A stretch of 64,000 bases of DNA from Atrichornis clamosus (Eukaryota > Chordata > Aves > Passeriformes > Menuridae). The stretch covers positions 372,001-436,000 of the forward strand of contig WBMZ01004703.1 of the NCBI GenBank assembly GCA_013400975.1, given 5' to 3'. The position numbers were made by a program, and so were the translations under genes. The notes beneath the pieces were generated by a model, which was given only the letters and a program-made list of their open reading frames with translations, did not search any database and was not told where the DNA came from. Shown one piece after another: positions 1 through 12,600 of this stretch (position 1 is its first letter; each line of letters begins with the position of its first letter).

Positions 1-1613
1 CAAATCAAACAGGAGTATCTCCTTGTAGGCTGCACAAGCTGTCTCTGATTAGAAGATTATTTGGTACCATTCTTTAGGTTCCTGTTACAAATTCCAGAGA
101 TGCTTTCATAGTGGCACTTTGAGCACCACCAGCACTCCCTGTTCTCACCACTTGCCCCCCCTTTTGCTCCCTCTCGTTGTCCAGCCACACCCAGGGCACC
201 CCAGACACAGCACAGGCTCTGCTGCACGTCCTGCCCCAGGAAGCTGGGCGAGGGTCCCTGGCTGTGGGATCCTGCATGGAACAGACTTGCTCCAAGTCCA
301 ACCTGCAGCAGGACAATCCCTCATCCCACGTTCACCAGCTGGAAGCAGGTAACCACCTCCCTGAGCACATGGGACCAGCTGACAGTCTCTGCTTTAGTGT
401 CACCTGGATGATACCCCCACCTGCAGGGCAGTGACACCAGCGCTGGTGTGCAGCCAGCACTGCCCAGACACTCCCTGTCGCAAGACTCTGCTTTAGTTGC
501 TCACAGCTTTCTATACTTTAATTGCTCTGGCAGACATTTTCTATTCCAGGCTGATGGCAACCTCAGGCTTTTCTTAAGTTTCAGCAAAAATTATTCTGCC
601 TTTTCTTAGAGAATAGTTTATATGGAAAATACACTGTTCTTACTGTGGTAAATTTTGCCATTTTATTGAGATTCCAATACCCTCTGATTTACAGGAGTGG
701 TCTGATGTTGTACATAAGTTAATTTATGGAGAAGCTGGAAATGTTATCCAAATTTAGGCAACTCTGGAGTTTGTGGAGAGTCACAGATAACATGCTTCAA
801 GAGGGCATTGCTAATGCTGCAAATTGAAGCATTCAGAAGTCAGGAGTGGCAGAACTAAGGATAAGCAGCAGCTTTCCCCTGCACATAGACATTGTGATTA
901 CCTATCATCCGGCCTTGTATTTCATAATTCAGAAGCCCAGGTGACTGAATTAAGGTTGCATATCTTGCATTTCCCAAGTTCCCAGGCTTTTGTGTTAGTT
1001 GTTTTTTGGCAAACTACCTCATTCTTTTAAACACTGGTTGATTTTGTTTTGTAGTTTGCAGTAAAAATAGAGCTGAGTGCCACATTTACTTACTTCAAAA
1101 CACAAATCTAAGATTCTCTACCTAAACTCTGTTGAAAACACATAAAGGTTTCACGCTAAAAAAAAACCCTAAAGCAGACGCTTGATCAAACAAGGTATTG
1201 TTGGGGTGGATTGCCTGGGAGGGCTTGTACAGCTGAGTTTAGTAACATCAGGGATCCTGTCTGAGAGATGTGTTCAGCAGGAGGATCTCTAAATGATTTA
1301 TGAACAGCTGAATCAATAAGCAACCACTGGTGTTGAAAATGTCTTTTGAAGTAAGGTATCCCAGCCTGCTTTTACAGTGTCTGCCTGGAGTCCAAAATAA
1401 GGAAACAGGTTGAAGATTAACATCTCAAAAGGCTCTGGAGGGGTAGGATTTCCTAAGGAAATCCTTCCTAGTCATTTAACCACTATTGCCCCTCAGACAA
1501 AGGTTCTGCTGCAAGAAAATTGAAGTGTCATGACAAAGCTGTGGGATTTCAGTAGTACTGGAACACAGGAGCTTCCAGTCTGCACCTGCGAAGTGCTGGT
1601 TATGCCTGCCCAG
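1..1613. other. unique non-coding stretch, no gene recognised
   Basis: Positions 120-480 are GC-richer than the rest and carry overlapping short frames on both strands, none resembling a known protein. From about 490 onward the sequence is AT-rich with frequent stops in all frames. I see no repeat family, RNA gene or strong promoter. Confidence 0.6.
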
Positions 1614-1848
1614 AGAGAATCATGGAATCCCAGAACGGTTTGGGTTGGAAGGGACCTTAAAGCTCATCTCATCCCACCCCCTGCCATGGGAAGGGACACC
1701 TTTGACTAGACCAGGTTGCTCCAAACCTCATCCAACCTGGCCTTGGATAATCCCAGGGATAGGAAACCTGTGCTAGGGCCTCAACACCTTCACAGGGAAC
1801 AGTTTCTTCCTAACACTTCACCTAAATTTCCCCTCTTTCAGTTTGAAC
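1614..1848 (-). mobile_element. CR1 LINE, 3'-end fragment, antisense
   Basis: Seen: from about 1618 the plus strand reads AATCATGGAATCCCAGAAC, then GGTTTGGGTTGGAAGGGACC, then a block with CTAGACCAGGTTGCTCCAAA and CATCCAACCTGGCCTTGGAT, then GGGCCTCAACACC and TTTCTTCCTAA. This is the reverse complement of the CR1 3' region, whose sense strand ends in short ATTCTATG-type repeats. The element therefore points to the minus strand, with its 3' end near 1615. It is 5'-truncated: similarity fades after the CTCTTTCAGTTTGAA block near 1845. Truncation of this kind is normal for CR1. The 72-codon plus-strand frame across it is antisense CR1, not a gene. CR1 is the dominant LINE of birds and also occurs in reptiles. 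Confidence 0.9.
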
Positions 1849-4800
1849 CCAGATATAAACAGCATTATTGTCAAGAGGAAAATGCCAACATTTTGAAAAG
1901 CTTAGATTTTACATCATGCATCATTTTTGCTTAGATTCTGGATAAAGAATGTCCAACGAAAACCCCAATAAATACATTAGAACACCATGAAAACTTCCTT
2001 TGCTGTTTCCCATGTAGAAATGTCACAGCCATTGGCAGAGAACTCGAAGGGCTCTCTGGCTGTCCTTGAGATACAGAAGCAGGCTGAGGATGTGGTCCCC
2101 AGAGCCAAGGGCTCCACAGACACACAGAGGTGCAATAAGCTCTGAGCAAATTGGGGGCAATCCAAGGCTTTGGGGCTTGTTGCTGAAGAGGAGAAATTGG
2201 ATGTTTCTAACTTCAGTGAGAGATCCAAGAGCTGCTGCCTTCACTCAGTGACCTCAATACCAGGACAAGGTCCTCCAGCCTGCAAGATTCCTGATGTAAA
2301 AGCAGGGCCAGGCTCCCAGGCTTCTGGGCTACCAGTCTGAGGACTAAGAGCAACCATTATTGCAGTTTTATCCCTCAGCTGTAAGCTCTGAGAAAGAGGA
2401 CAGCAAGACCTACCAATGCACATCTCTTTCCAGAACAACCAAAGTCAGAAATTCGGAGGCTTGATGTTCTGCTGAGAACACACATAAAACTTGCTACCAG
2501 AAGTTGTATCACTCCACCAGCAAGAGTGACAGAATAGCAGCCTCACAGAACTAGCAAATCTGTCACATATTCATGGGTTTAACCAATAAACTGTGACAGA
2601 CATCCTTCTAACCATTTCATGAGAAAAAAACTTGCCTAGCGAAAATTCCTGACCCAACCACAACAATTCTGTTCAAAGCCACGAGAAGTGCCAGGTATGG
2701 GAACGGACTGAACTTCACTGACTATCAGCTTCACAGATTAAAGATTTCCTCTGATTTTTTTTTAAGGGGGAGATAACACCAGACATCTGGCTGAATTTTA
2801 ACATTTCTTAGTAGAGACTTGACAAGACAACAGATTCACAGTTAATGAATTCAAAGCTCCATGAATATAGAACAGCTCCAGCTTTGCGAGGATGAGTGTT
2901 ACCTCCAGAGAGCTCAGCACAGAGCGGTGATGCTTTATTTTGTCAGGAAGGCTACCCAACTATTTCACCAGGAAGAATCAGCTGATTTCCTTTGGGATCA
3001 CCACTGGTTCAGAAAAGCTCTGTCTAGTTAGGATAAAACACACCAAAAACATAAGCAAGTAACATAAGGCTGATTATCTTTCCTTTCAGTGAAGTTTCAA
3101 ATTCCTCATGACATGTCAGTGATGGATGCAGAGTTTTTAAAAGACCCTGTGGCAAGAATGAAAGCACTCAGAGGATAAGAGAAAAGTAAAAACTCATCAT
3201 AGCTTGCAGAGGGAAAAAAGCTGGCACACAAAGAAGGGTCTTTGACTCAATGTCTGATCAAGCCATTCCAAATGGCAGATGGATCACTGGAAACAGGAGT
3301 TCTGTGCTGCCAACAAGTGCTTTTGCTTCAAATGTACTAGGACCTGGAAACAATAGGAAATAAACCAGAAGAGCTCCAAATGTCATGGATAATGTAGACA
3401 CATGTTATAATTAGGCTGCATGAACCCCAGAAAACATTACCATAAATATTCCCTCTGGTATTTAAAGCTGTTTGCTGCGGCCACACTGACCCACCTTGCC
3501 ATGAGCATTCCACACACTGGCACAAATATTTGTAGGAAGCAATTTAGAGCCATGGAAACAAAACTCCATCTGCCGGGGTATGCTCCCTGCATTGTCCGCA
3601 GCGTCAGGCACTGTAAAGGAGCAGTGCAGCATCGCAGAGTGTGACACAGACAGCCCCTCCTGGCCCTCTGCCCGCGGCACCGCGAGCACGGAGAGCACAG
3701 CCCAACCTCTGCTTGTGTCCAGGCAGGAGCCAGGGCGTGCTGGGGCACTGCTACCATGAAATATTCCTGGAAAACTAAGTTAAAACCAGTGCAGCAAATG
3801 AATAGGTGTGGCAAACCTGCATTTTGGTATCTAGCCTTGACAAAAATGACAATAATGTTAATAGAATGGCAGAGTTTAGGACACCAGATCTAGCAGCATT
3901 CTCCAACCCTCCTTTCAGAACCTGGAAAATGGGAAAAATAGCACCTGGAATTATACTAAAGGTCTTCCTTTCAGCTGTGAAAGGAGGAACCTTCCACCCT
4001 GTACTGTCTGGACAGCAATGGGTTACACAGGGAGTGAGGGGAGAACCAGATAGAGATGTCCTGTCCCCAAAAGTTTAAGCTACTCTGTGTGCACACATCC
4101 CTCCACAATGAAAAAAATAAAGCAGGAGCTGTCAACAAGATTATTTTAGAGGAAATCAGATAGCAAAGCATGAGTAATTACTTAACTAAATCAAGTAATC
4201 TCTTTAATCTTGAAAGGAAATTTCAAACCTGCCTTTCAGCAAGCTTTATTTCCGTTTCCATACTCAATTTAGGTGTAAAAAATCCTTGGGTTTATTTTTA
4301 AGAAATGCATAGAAGGACTGAACTCTGAAGACCGTATCTTGTTGGGTGTGAAGAAATTATTTAAGACAAATTATAGAGCTGTCACACTCATACCTCATAG
4401 TTTAAAATACATCTTGTCATCTAATTATACAAGAGCTTGAGTTTGTTTAACAAATTTCTCCGAGGTATTTGTGTGGCACTCCATTTCCCTTCGCCTTTGA
4501 TTATAGCCTATCATTTCAGTCTCTTCCTTCTGCAGCTCTCGATGTCTCGTGGTGGTGTTTAACAGGTTGCATTTATCACATCTCTTCAGCTGGGCTAAAG
4601 CAGATAAAACCATGAAGTCTCAGCACTTGTGGCAAAGCACAATTAAAGAATTCTTTAAAAAACAAAGGCACCCCAAAATGGGATTTCTGCTCCCACAGTA
4701 ACAAGTCTCACAGTAGGCAACTGTCTTACCCACAGGTCTACAGAGAAAATTAAGGGAAAAGTGGAATTCCCCTTGTGTTTTAATTCCCATGCTTTATTAT

Positions 4801-5717
4801 CAAAATGTCAGGGCAAACTTGACTAGAATCAGCCAAATCATGATAATTATGTCAAGAAAATATAGTCTGCAAAAGACTCTGTCTCTTCACTTCTTGCTTG
4901 TCCTTGAAGTCATGTAAGTTGTGAATTGTTCAAGAGTCCTCCCTGAGGCAACAAGAAGAGGGGCAAGGAACTGTCATCAGATTAAAATTAAGCACAGCTC
5001 CCTAGGAAGTGCTTAACCAATTTATTGTTATAGTATTGGAAGAATTTCATTGACTAAAACATTAAAACAAGTGTAAAACATAGTCTCCATGGGGAATGTG
5101 AAGCACCTCAGGAAGCTGGCACGGGTCTGAGTGACCAGGCCTGACTTTGAAAGATGACCTCTTATCTTTCAGGTGTTATTTACTGCAAGCCAAGAATAAT
5201 ATTTATGCCTTAATCACCTGATCATCCTAATCTGCGTTCTTAGAGACTCAGAACTGCAGCACATGTGAACATCTGGTCACAGCCCCAGAGCTGGGAGGCT
5301 GCACAAGGCCCTCTCCAAACAGGGCCAGTGGTGCCTTCCAGCCCTGGTATTGGTAAGACACTTATCAGGTCATTTCCAGTTCCCTGACCAATCTGACATC
5401 ATGGATCTCTTGAGATCCAGCTCTTCCCACTGCTGTCCTGGAGATGTTGCACCACAACCTGCCTCATGTGCTCACTAGTTACAGTCACCCCACAAAATGC
5501 CTCCCTGGTAAGCCGTGGTTGACATTAACAAGCTCTTAAATTCAATTTTGACACAGTTTTGAGGCCTCCCCTCAAAACTCAAATGCAAATGTGCCCATTT
5601 CATTAAGCAATTAGGGCCGTTTGAGCACATATGGAGGGGAACAGCAATTTTTAAAAGGGCCATTGTATTTGCTTAATTTTTTTCCTCTGTGTTCCTGACT
5701 TCTTCTTTTCCCTTCAG
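1849..5717. other. unique non-coding stretch
   Basis: Mostly AT-rich unique sequence. A small CpG-bearing patch at about 3660-3730 (several CG dinucleotides around CCCGCGGCACCGCGAGCACG) explains a 125-codon minus-strand frame at 3437-3814, which I do not recognise. T/A runs occur near 2755. A strong pyrimidine tract runs into 5717 and is treated with the next entry. No known repeat or RNA gene was seen. Confidence 0.55.
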
Positions 5718-5844
5718 TGGAAGAACTGCAGCTGCTTCATCATTTGTTTCAGACAACTATGACACATTCCTATTATTGGACATGTTCTGCAGCTATCACA
5801 GTCATGGTACCTTACCTGATTGTATTCAAGAATATCATTGCTGA
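5718..5844 (+). other. candidate terminal exon (strong acceptor, open frame to stop)
   Basis: Seen: a very strong acceptor-like tract, TTCTTCTTTTCCCTTCAG, ends at 5717. Reading from 5719 gives 41 codons without a stop, then TGA at 5842-5844. The peptide starts G-R-T-A-A-A-S-S and ends Q-E-Y-H-C, and I recognise no family. There is no good internal donor, so if real it would be a last exon. An AATAAA lies about 300 bases downstream, inside GTAAATAAAACACAT near 6140. Open frames of this length arise often by chance, so the case rests on the acceptor alone. A non-coding RNA exon or chance are both more likely than a protein exon. Confidence 0.12.
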
Positions 5845-8800
5845 ATTCTGACTGTGTGTAAACTGACTGTGGTTTTCTTTCTTGGCTATGGTGCTTCCAA
5901 TATCAAAATTTAAGCCAAAACTTGAAAAAGAAGGGGGGAATATTACAGCCCCAACTTTTTAGTTTACAATTTAATATTTCCACCAAAATCAGATCTTGAT
6001 GAATATTCTTTCTATTATACCTAATTCAAGATCTTTTAAAACACCACGTTTATTCCAACACTACCTCAGAATCAGAAGTAACTGCGAACTTTACTTATCA
6101 CAGTAATTATTAGAATCAGTTCTTGGCATCTAAATAGAGTAAATAAAACACATAAGCAGCAAGCCTTACCCTACCATTTCAGGAATTTGCAGAGAAATTA
6201 TAATTTTTAAAAAGAGAAAAGTAAAAAAAAAAATTGTGTTTTGATCAATCATTCCTCAGTAAATTTCTTTAGCTTTTAAAGAAGAATTTCCACTGAAGTC
6301 CATCTCCATCTTCAGAAGGAGTGAAAGCCCTTTCAGAACAAGAAAGATTTGCCTTTCCACTTTCTGTTCCATGCCCCTCCAAGAGACTTACTTGTTGCTG
6401 GCGGTGATGAAAGAAGCTATTTGCTCATGACAAGAACAAGAAAATCTTACTGATGAAAAGTGAGGCAGCTTTTTTGTTTGTTTCTCGATTAAATCAATAA
6501 AACCCAAAATATGCTGGTCTCACTTTCCATTTTGAAATGCATTGGACAGCCCCAGGGCAGAGTGTTATTCCTTCATTATTCTCTCTACTAGTCTTCAAAT
6601 AATGCTATTTGGGATCAATGATCACCTCAGACATGCTAATATAAGCACAGTTTGTTTCCATAATAATTGGCATGCTGCTATTTAGTGCATTATAAACGGC
6701 TGTATAAATTAATCACAGATTCATACAGTGGCTATGTGCACTGCAATTTGTCTTTACAGAGTTACTACTGTCAGATCAAGTTTTTATCTAGTCTTAATTT
6801 TAAGCATTTAATTACATTAGTATTCACACTCTAAAACATACAAAGAGGTCTCAATTACCATTGCCCTTCACAAAATGAATTAATTTAAGTCATAAACCCA
6901 CTCTCCTGTAGAAAAGAACATTCAAAGAATGTTTAGCTCATGGACTATCTGGTGTTTTCTCCCTGTCTAAATGAAATATCTTCACTGTACTCTTACTGGA
7001 GTGCACAAAATGTCCTTTTATCATTGTGCTTTTCATTTGCTTTTGAGCCAGAGGAATGACCCTTCATCTACTACTTCATTTAAATGTCACTGAACCCTTT
7101 TTGGGGATTCTGCCCCATAAGTGATGGTACACATCCTGAAAATCAAACCTGTAAAAACAACTCTGGCCTTCATGTTCTGCTAAATTACCCTTTAAAAGGA
7201 ACCTTTTCTCAAATTATTGCCCTCTGTGTTTCAGCACATTTCACTTCCAGAAGCTGTACCCATGATGCTAAAAAGAAAAAAGGGAAGTTCATTCTGCATC
7301 AGGCCAGGCTTAGGAGATGCTGAATTTTCTGAAGGAGCTGACAAATTATGTCTAAGATAAGGAAGGAATAAAAATAAGCTTCCTTCCCTTGTGTGAGAAA
7401 GGAGAAGGGATGAGTTTCTAATGGTAAGAGGGAAAGTTGTGCAAGACCAAAGAGAAGTGGTGGAATGGATCCAGGAAGGGATCAGGGAGTGCAAAGGAAG
7501 AACCTGGAGTTACAGTATGGCAGAATAGCTTCACACACTGGCAGAAAAGCCAGGAAACAGCACTGGCACAGAGTGGATGAGAAAAGAAAAGAGGATAAAA
7601 AAAGGATTAATAATTCAGAGCTAGCTTAGAGTGGCTTAGTCTCCATGCTCAACATACAGATAGAAACAGCGAACACAGGTGGCTCTGCCAGGCCACAGGA
7701 GAGCACTTGTCAGGTCCCACAGGATGGGGGCAATTCCCTCTTCCTTGGGCAGATCATAAAGAGGATTATCCAATGAACAGAAAGGTTTGGTCACCAACAC
7801 GTCTACCCTGCACCACAGACACCCAGCTAAGGCTCCTCCAAAGAGAGCAAACCCCCTGCCACCCAGCTCAAAATGTGCTCTTTGTGTGGTGTTCCTCCAG
7901 TGAGAGGGCTCTGAGCCTGGCCAGGCCCTCACAGGAGGAGTCTGGCAGCTTTTCTCCCTGGCAGGCCTAAGAAGATAATGTCAAGCTCTCTGCTCACTGT
8001 ACCTGAGATTTTTTCTCAGTACCATGTGGTTAATGCAGGTGTCCTCATAGGAAATGTATCAAAGAGGAACTTTCACTGATGTGTGCTGAACCTCCCTACT
8101 GCACAGCACACCCGCCCCATTTCTTACAAATTCCCTCTGGGCAGCTGTTTGGCCTCTACCTGACTGAGTCTGCCTGGCACTCAGCTGAATTTACGCATAT
8201 CTTATGTAGTCAGTAAAGAGAGAATGATGTCAACTGGATCCATATTCTGCGAGCCAAACTCATATTCTGTGTGGTGGCTACTGAAGGTGCATAAGAAAAC
8301 AACACTCCTGCAGGTGTCCCAGGTGATAACAATCTCCAGCCTCAGTGCCAAAATCACTTTAAAGTTTCAGAGGTAGTTCCTGAATTGCTCCAGAAGTCAT
8401 TATAACCACAGCTTTGCTGTTAGCCTTCCAGAATTTTCAACCTAAGCAAACAAGAAATTCAAGGAAAAATAACAAAACCAGCTCACAAATAAAGCAGCTA
8501 AGAATGTATTTCCCAAATTATCTAATTTTTTCTACTGTGCTAGGTCATTTCCTCATTTCCCATTGTTCGCATGCCCTAGTCAGCCATAAGAATGATATAA
8601 AAAGAAAGTATCTTCTAGCTATAAACTCCTTCCACAGTTAAGTTCTGAAAAGAAAATATGTATACTAATTATCTCATCATTAAGTTACTAATTATATTGA
8701 AAAAACTGCAACACATTGGGGTTTTTTTTCCTTTGCCCTTGGGGAAAAAGTTTGTATATAATTATCATTTCCCTAACTCTTTACTTGCCCTTTAGTTTTA

Positions 8801-9359
8801 ATAATGAAAGAAACTCTTTCATCTGTCTGCAAAATACTCTCACAATGAGACAAGCTGGAGGAAATCTGAAACCCAGCAATGGTTCAGGGCTCTGGAGAAA
8901 ATGAGCAATATCCATTCCTAACCTCTTCCTGACCTATCCCTGGCCTCGGACAAATAAGTTAAACATTCAATTAGTAGAAAAGAAATGAATGTGCTGTTTA
9001 TTAATTTGGAGGAGAAAATGCAGTGTTGTGCATATTAATTGACCTAACGTGCCACACAACATCTGAACTTCTCCTGGATAAATCCCGTCCTGTTTCAGAC
9101 ACTCAGTCCTGAGAGGCGCCTCGGCAACAAAATGTCTTGCACAGAGGTCTCTGCATATTTGCATTGCATAGAGGAAATGTGGAATTAATGATTTCTCCAT
9201 TTCAGCATGTCCTGAACTTTGCTTATTTATCTTAGATGGAAGCTCCCTAACTCCTTGATATCTCTCCATTGTAACTTGTTTTCCACGCTGTCTCTCTCTT
9301 CCCAAGCTCCCTTGCTCCCTGCTCTTTGCTTTATCTTTCACTTCTCTCTCTGCTCTGAT
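5845..9359. other. unique AT-rich non-coding stretch
   Basis: Positions 6600-6910 are particularly AT-rich, with homeodomain-type cores (TAATTG, AATTAATCA, TTTAATTACATTAG) and no recognisable repeat. It could be a conserved non-coding element, but I cannot test that here. An exact octamer, ATTTGCAT, is at 9157-9164. The frames at 7231-7494 and 7636-7932 (minus) and 7707-7970 (plus) are unrecognised and overlap one another. Confidence 0.5.
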
Positions 9360-9625
9360 TCAGGTCTGCGTTTCCAACCTCTCTGTCCCAACCTCCTCAC
9401 AACAGCTGCTCTTGAGCTCCCTGCCTGTGGAGCTGCCCGTGGCTGCTGCGCGGCCCTGGGCGCTCCGTGGGGACACGGCTGCTCGGGACAATCGCCACCA
9501 GAGCTGCTCCTGAGCTGCTGTCCATCCCCTAGGAGGGGTGGCACAGAGGGCTGGCAGCAGGGGGACCCGCTGGCTGTGACACCTGGTTGGATCCCTGGGC
9601 TCAGAGCGCGGTGGTTTGAGGCACA
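9360..9625. other. GC- and CpG-enriched patch
   Basis: GC-rich compared with its surroundings. By hand count about a dozen CG dinucleotides lie between roughly 9420 and 9620, concentrated around GCTGCTGCGCGGCCC and GGGCGCTCCG. It carries overlapping frames on both strands (a 140-codon plus frame and a 68-codon minus frame) with low-complexity Leu/Ala/Cys/Gly-rich composition, as expected for chance frames in GC-rich DNA. It could be a small CpG-rich regulatory patch. I see no TATA box or initiator that would fix a promoter. Confidence 0.4.
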
Positions 9626-12600
9626 GCTGGCACAGTTTTAGCTCTGGAATTCCACAGTGGTCTGCTCCTGTTCAGCATCCTCAGCTGGAGCGTGGGGCAG
9701 AGCACATCCAGCACCAGCTGGTGTGGAGACAAACTGGGGGAGAGGGCAGTGTGCTGGAAGACAGGGCTGCTGGGCAGAGGGGCCTCAACAAATGGGCTGA
9801 CAAGGACCCTGTGAAGCTCAAGGTTTGCCCCCTCCTCCTCTCCACTGCAAGACTGGCAATATAATCTCAGTGCATTCTGTGCATACTGTAAAGAAAACAA
9901 AGCCCTACTCTAAATTTTCACTCCAAAGAATAGAACAAACTATAACTTTGGTAACTCCAATGTAAATCCCTTGGCATTCTAGCAGCAGTGTTTCGGGACT
10001 GCTCAATAAAATATGGATATTCCTGATTTGTTATTCTATGGTCTGACCTTGAGAATTTGTGATCACCACCCATCCCCACAGCCTGCACAGAAATCCTCTT
10101 CCAATCTGTTGTGCACTGCTGAAGTGAAGAAGGTAAAGCTCAGGCTGGTTAATCAGATGTATGAAAGAACAGGACATAGAAATCTAAACTTGATATCATT
10201 CATTTCTGGAGACAAAGAGGTCAAGTGTGCATTATCCTCGAGAGCTTATACAGCTTTTCTGGGTATTTATTCAGCACTGTCAGCCTGAAGCTTCACTGGG
10301 GAGGCAGCAACATCCCATTTCTGTGATATCCTAGGAAATGCAGGTACTTGTGGAATTACACCACAATTTACATTGGACAAAAGACAGTTTTAACACAAAT
10401 AGCTCTGTCACACAGTTGGAATTCCAAGTACCTGTCAGCATGAGAGAGAAGCCAAATGAACAATACACATTTCTTCCCTTGGCCTCCAATCAGAATTAAA
10501 AAACTAATCTTGCCCTGTTGGTAACTGGCGTATGAAATATCCCCCTTGTTTTCACACAAACAAGATGTGCTACAGGTAGGCTGGGCTTGGGGCCCCATTT
10601 CACAACACCCTGTCAGTTTTAGATGTTCAAAAAGAGCTCAGGAGCCAAACTTACAGCAGCGAGACTGATTCTGTCAGTCTCTGGATGAAACCCACTGCCC
10701 CACTCCTTAGGAGGGAGAACACAAATCTGACTCCAAAAAGCTAAATACACTCATGGATCAACATGAACAGTTTTCATAGCAAATGTAGAATCTTCTTAGA
10801 ATCACAGATGAATAATAAAATCCTGTTTGTCCTTTCCTGCTGTATGTAGATGCTCTCTGTACTTGTGATGGTGCCATTTTCACTGCACCACCCTGCTATG
10901 AACACTGGGCTCTTTGACAAAGATGCTTCTGCTCCTCTGAGCCATAAATTGTTGTAACACCCAAGCTTTTCTTTCAGATCCTTTAACTGCGGAACAGCAC
11001 CACCCCAGACTCCCAGCTGCATGTTTCCCTGCAATATTTTGATATATGAAGCCATTGATTTCACTGTTTTGTCACTAATTCACCTCTCCCTTGGGAGGAA
11101 GGCCTGAGGACTTTTTTTTTATGAGAACAGATTGTATTAGCTAAATTTGTATTTTCCTCCAGAAGACAAAAAAAGGACTGTGGGTGGGTTTGTGAAGCTG
11201 GTTAATGTTAAGACCATTTTTCTTATGAAGTTCCACTGTTGTACAGAAGTCGAGTGCTCTTGCCCTACGTTTAGAGACAATGATGGTTTCCCCAGAACTG
11301 TTACAGCACAGGTTGGTGAGGAGCTCTGCAGAGTGTTTGTAACAAAGGGCAGGAACACGGAGCTTCAGGAGATCTAAACCTGGAACATTTCATCTTGACA
11401 TTTCATTTGTTTGTATAAATCATTGTGGAGGATGGTTGAGCACTCAAGTTAAAGCAGCGCTTAGATTATCACATTCTGAAATCCTGAGTAAGAGTAATCA
11501 AATTGTCTAAATAATGTGGAGTCTTATTTGCTGCTCTCCTACAGCAATTACAGTGCCTAGTTGATAATTTTCTCAATGTAGTAACCTCACAAGCAACAGA
11601 AATTTTTTTTTTCCATAATAAAAGCAGATGTGGAAAGATAACAATAGGTATTTTAAAACAAAACTTATTTGCAGGAATATTTATATGCTGTCTGTATCAA
11701 CACCTCATTTTTTGGAATATCACAGAGCCAAGTACTAAAACACAAGGAGGTGATTATTGCCAGAGCATTTTATTGCTACCACTTCTCTTGCACAAAGCTA
11801 CAGTTTGGGAAAATAAGATGGGAGGAGGCAGGAAAGATGGAACTACTTTTGCCTTATGGCAAAATTGACTTTAGTGAAAATGCATTTTTGTCTATGTGAT
11901 ACAAAAAAATAAGGAATAAATAGAAATCTGAGGTTTCACAGCTTGGCTATTGATGAAACACATCTTGTACAGCCATGAAACAACACTGGAGTAAGTGCCA
12001 CTGGGAAAATTAATAACAGGAACAAGTGATAGCATGAGCACTGGAACTAGTGAACCCTGAGTTTTATGGATTTAAATTGTGTGCTTGGATTCTCTGGTGT
12101 TTAATAAAGCAGAAACTCTGCTTGCTTGTGTGAAGCCCTGCCTGCTTCAGCCTTTCCCTCCACGGTGCCATCAAACACCCTCAGCTGCTCCCAGTCTGCA
12201 TGCAGGACATCTCTGGAACTTGGTGTTTCTTAGAACCTTGTTATTTTCTTCAATTTAGCTCAACTTAGCCAAGTGGATACTCGGCCTTCCCTACCCCTGC
12301 CCCACACTCAGGGTGATGCACTGATTCTTAAGGAGCAGGACTGAAAATTTCCAGCAAGGATTGTCCCACTGCACCACAGCTGAGAGGAGCTTCCATATCC
12401 ATGTGCCCCAGGAAGGCCCCATCCCCTCAAACCTGCTTTAGCATTTCCTTGCCTGCACTGCTGACAAGGCCCTGACAATGATGAGTTTCCTGGTGTCCTG
12501 AGCCCACTGCTTATCTCACACACCAAAAATGTCTCATTCCTTCTCGCAGTCCTGTTTGTCTGTCTGTCCACTGCCTCATCCTGCCCGGATTCAGGCTGCA

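Noticed and set aside
1716..1934. 72-codon plus-strand frame
   Set aside because: It is antisense to a CR1 3' end and runs into flanking DNA.
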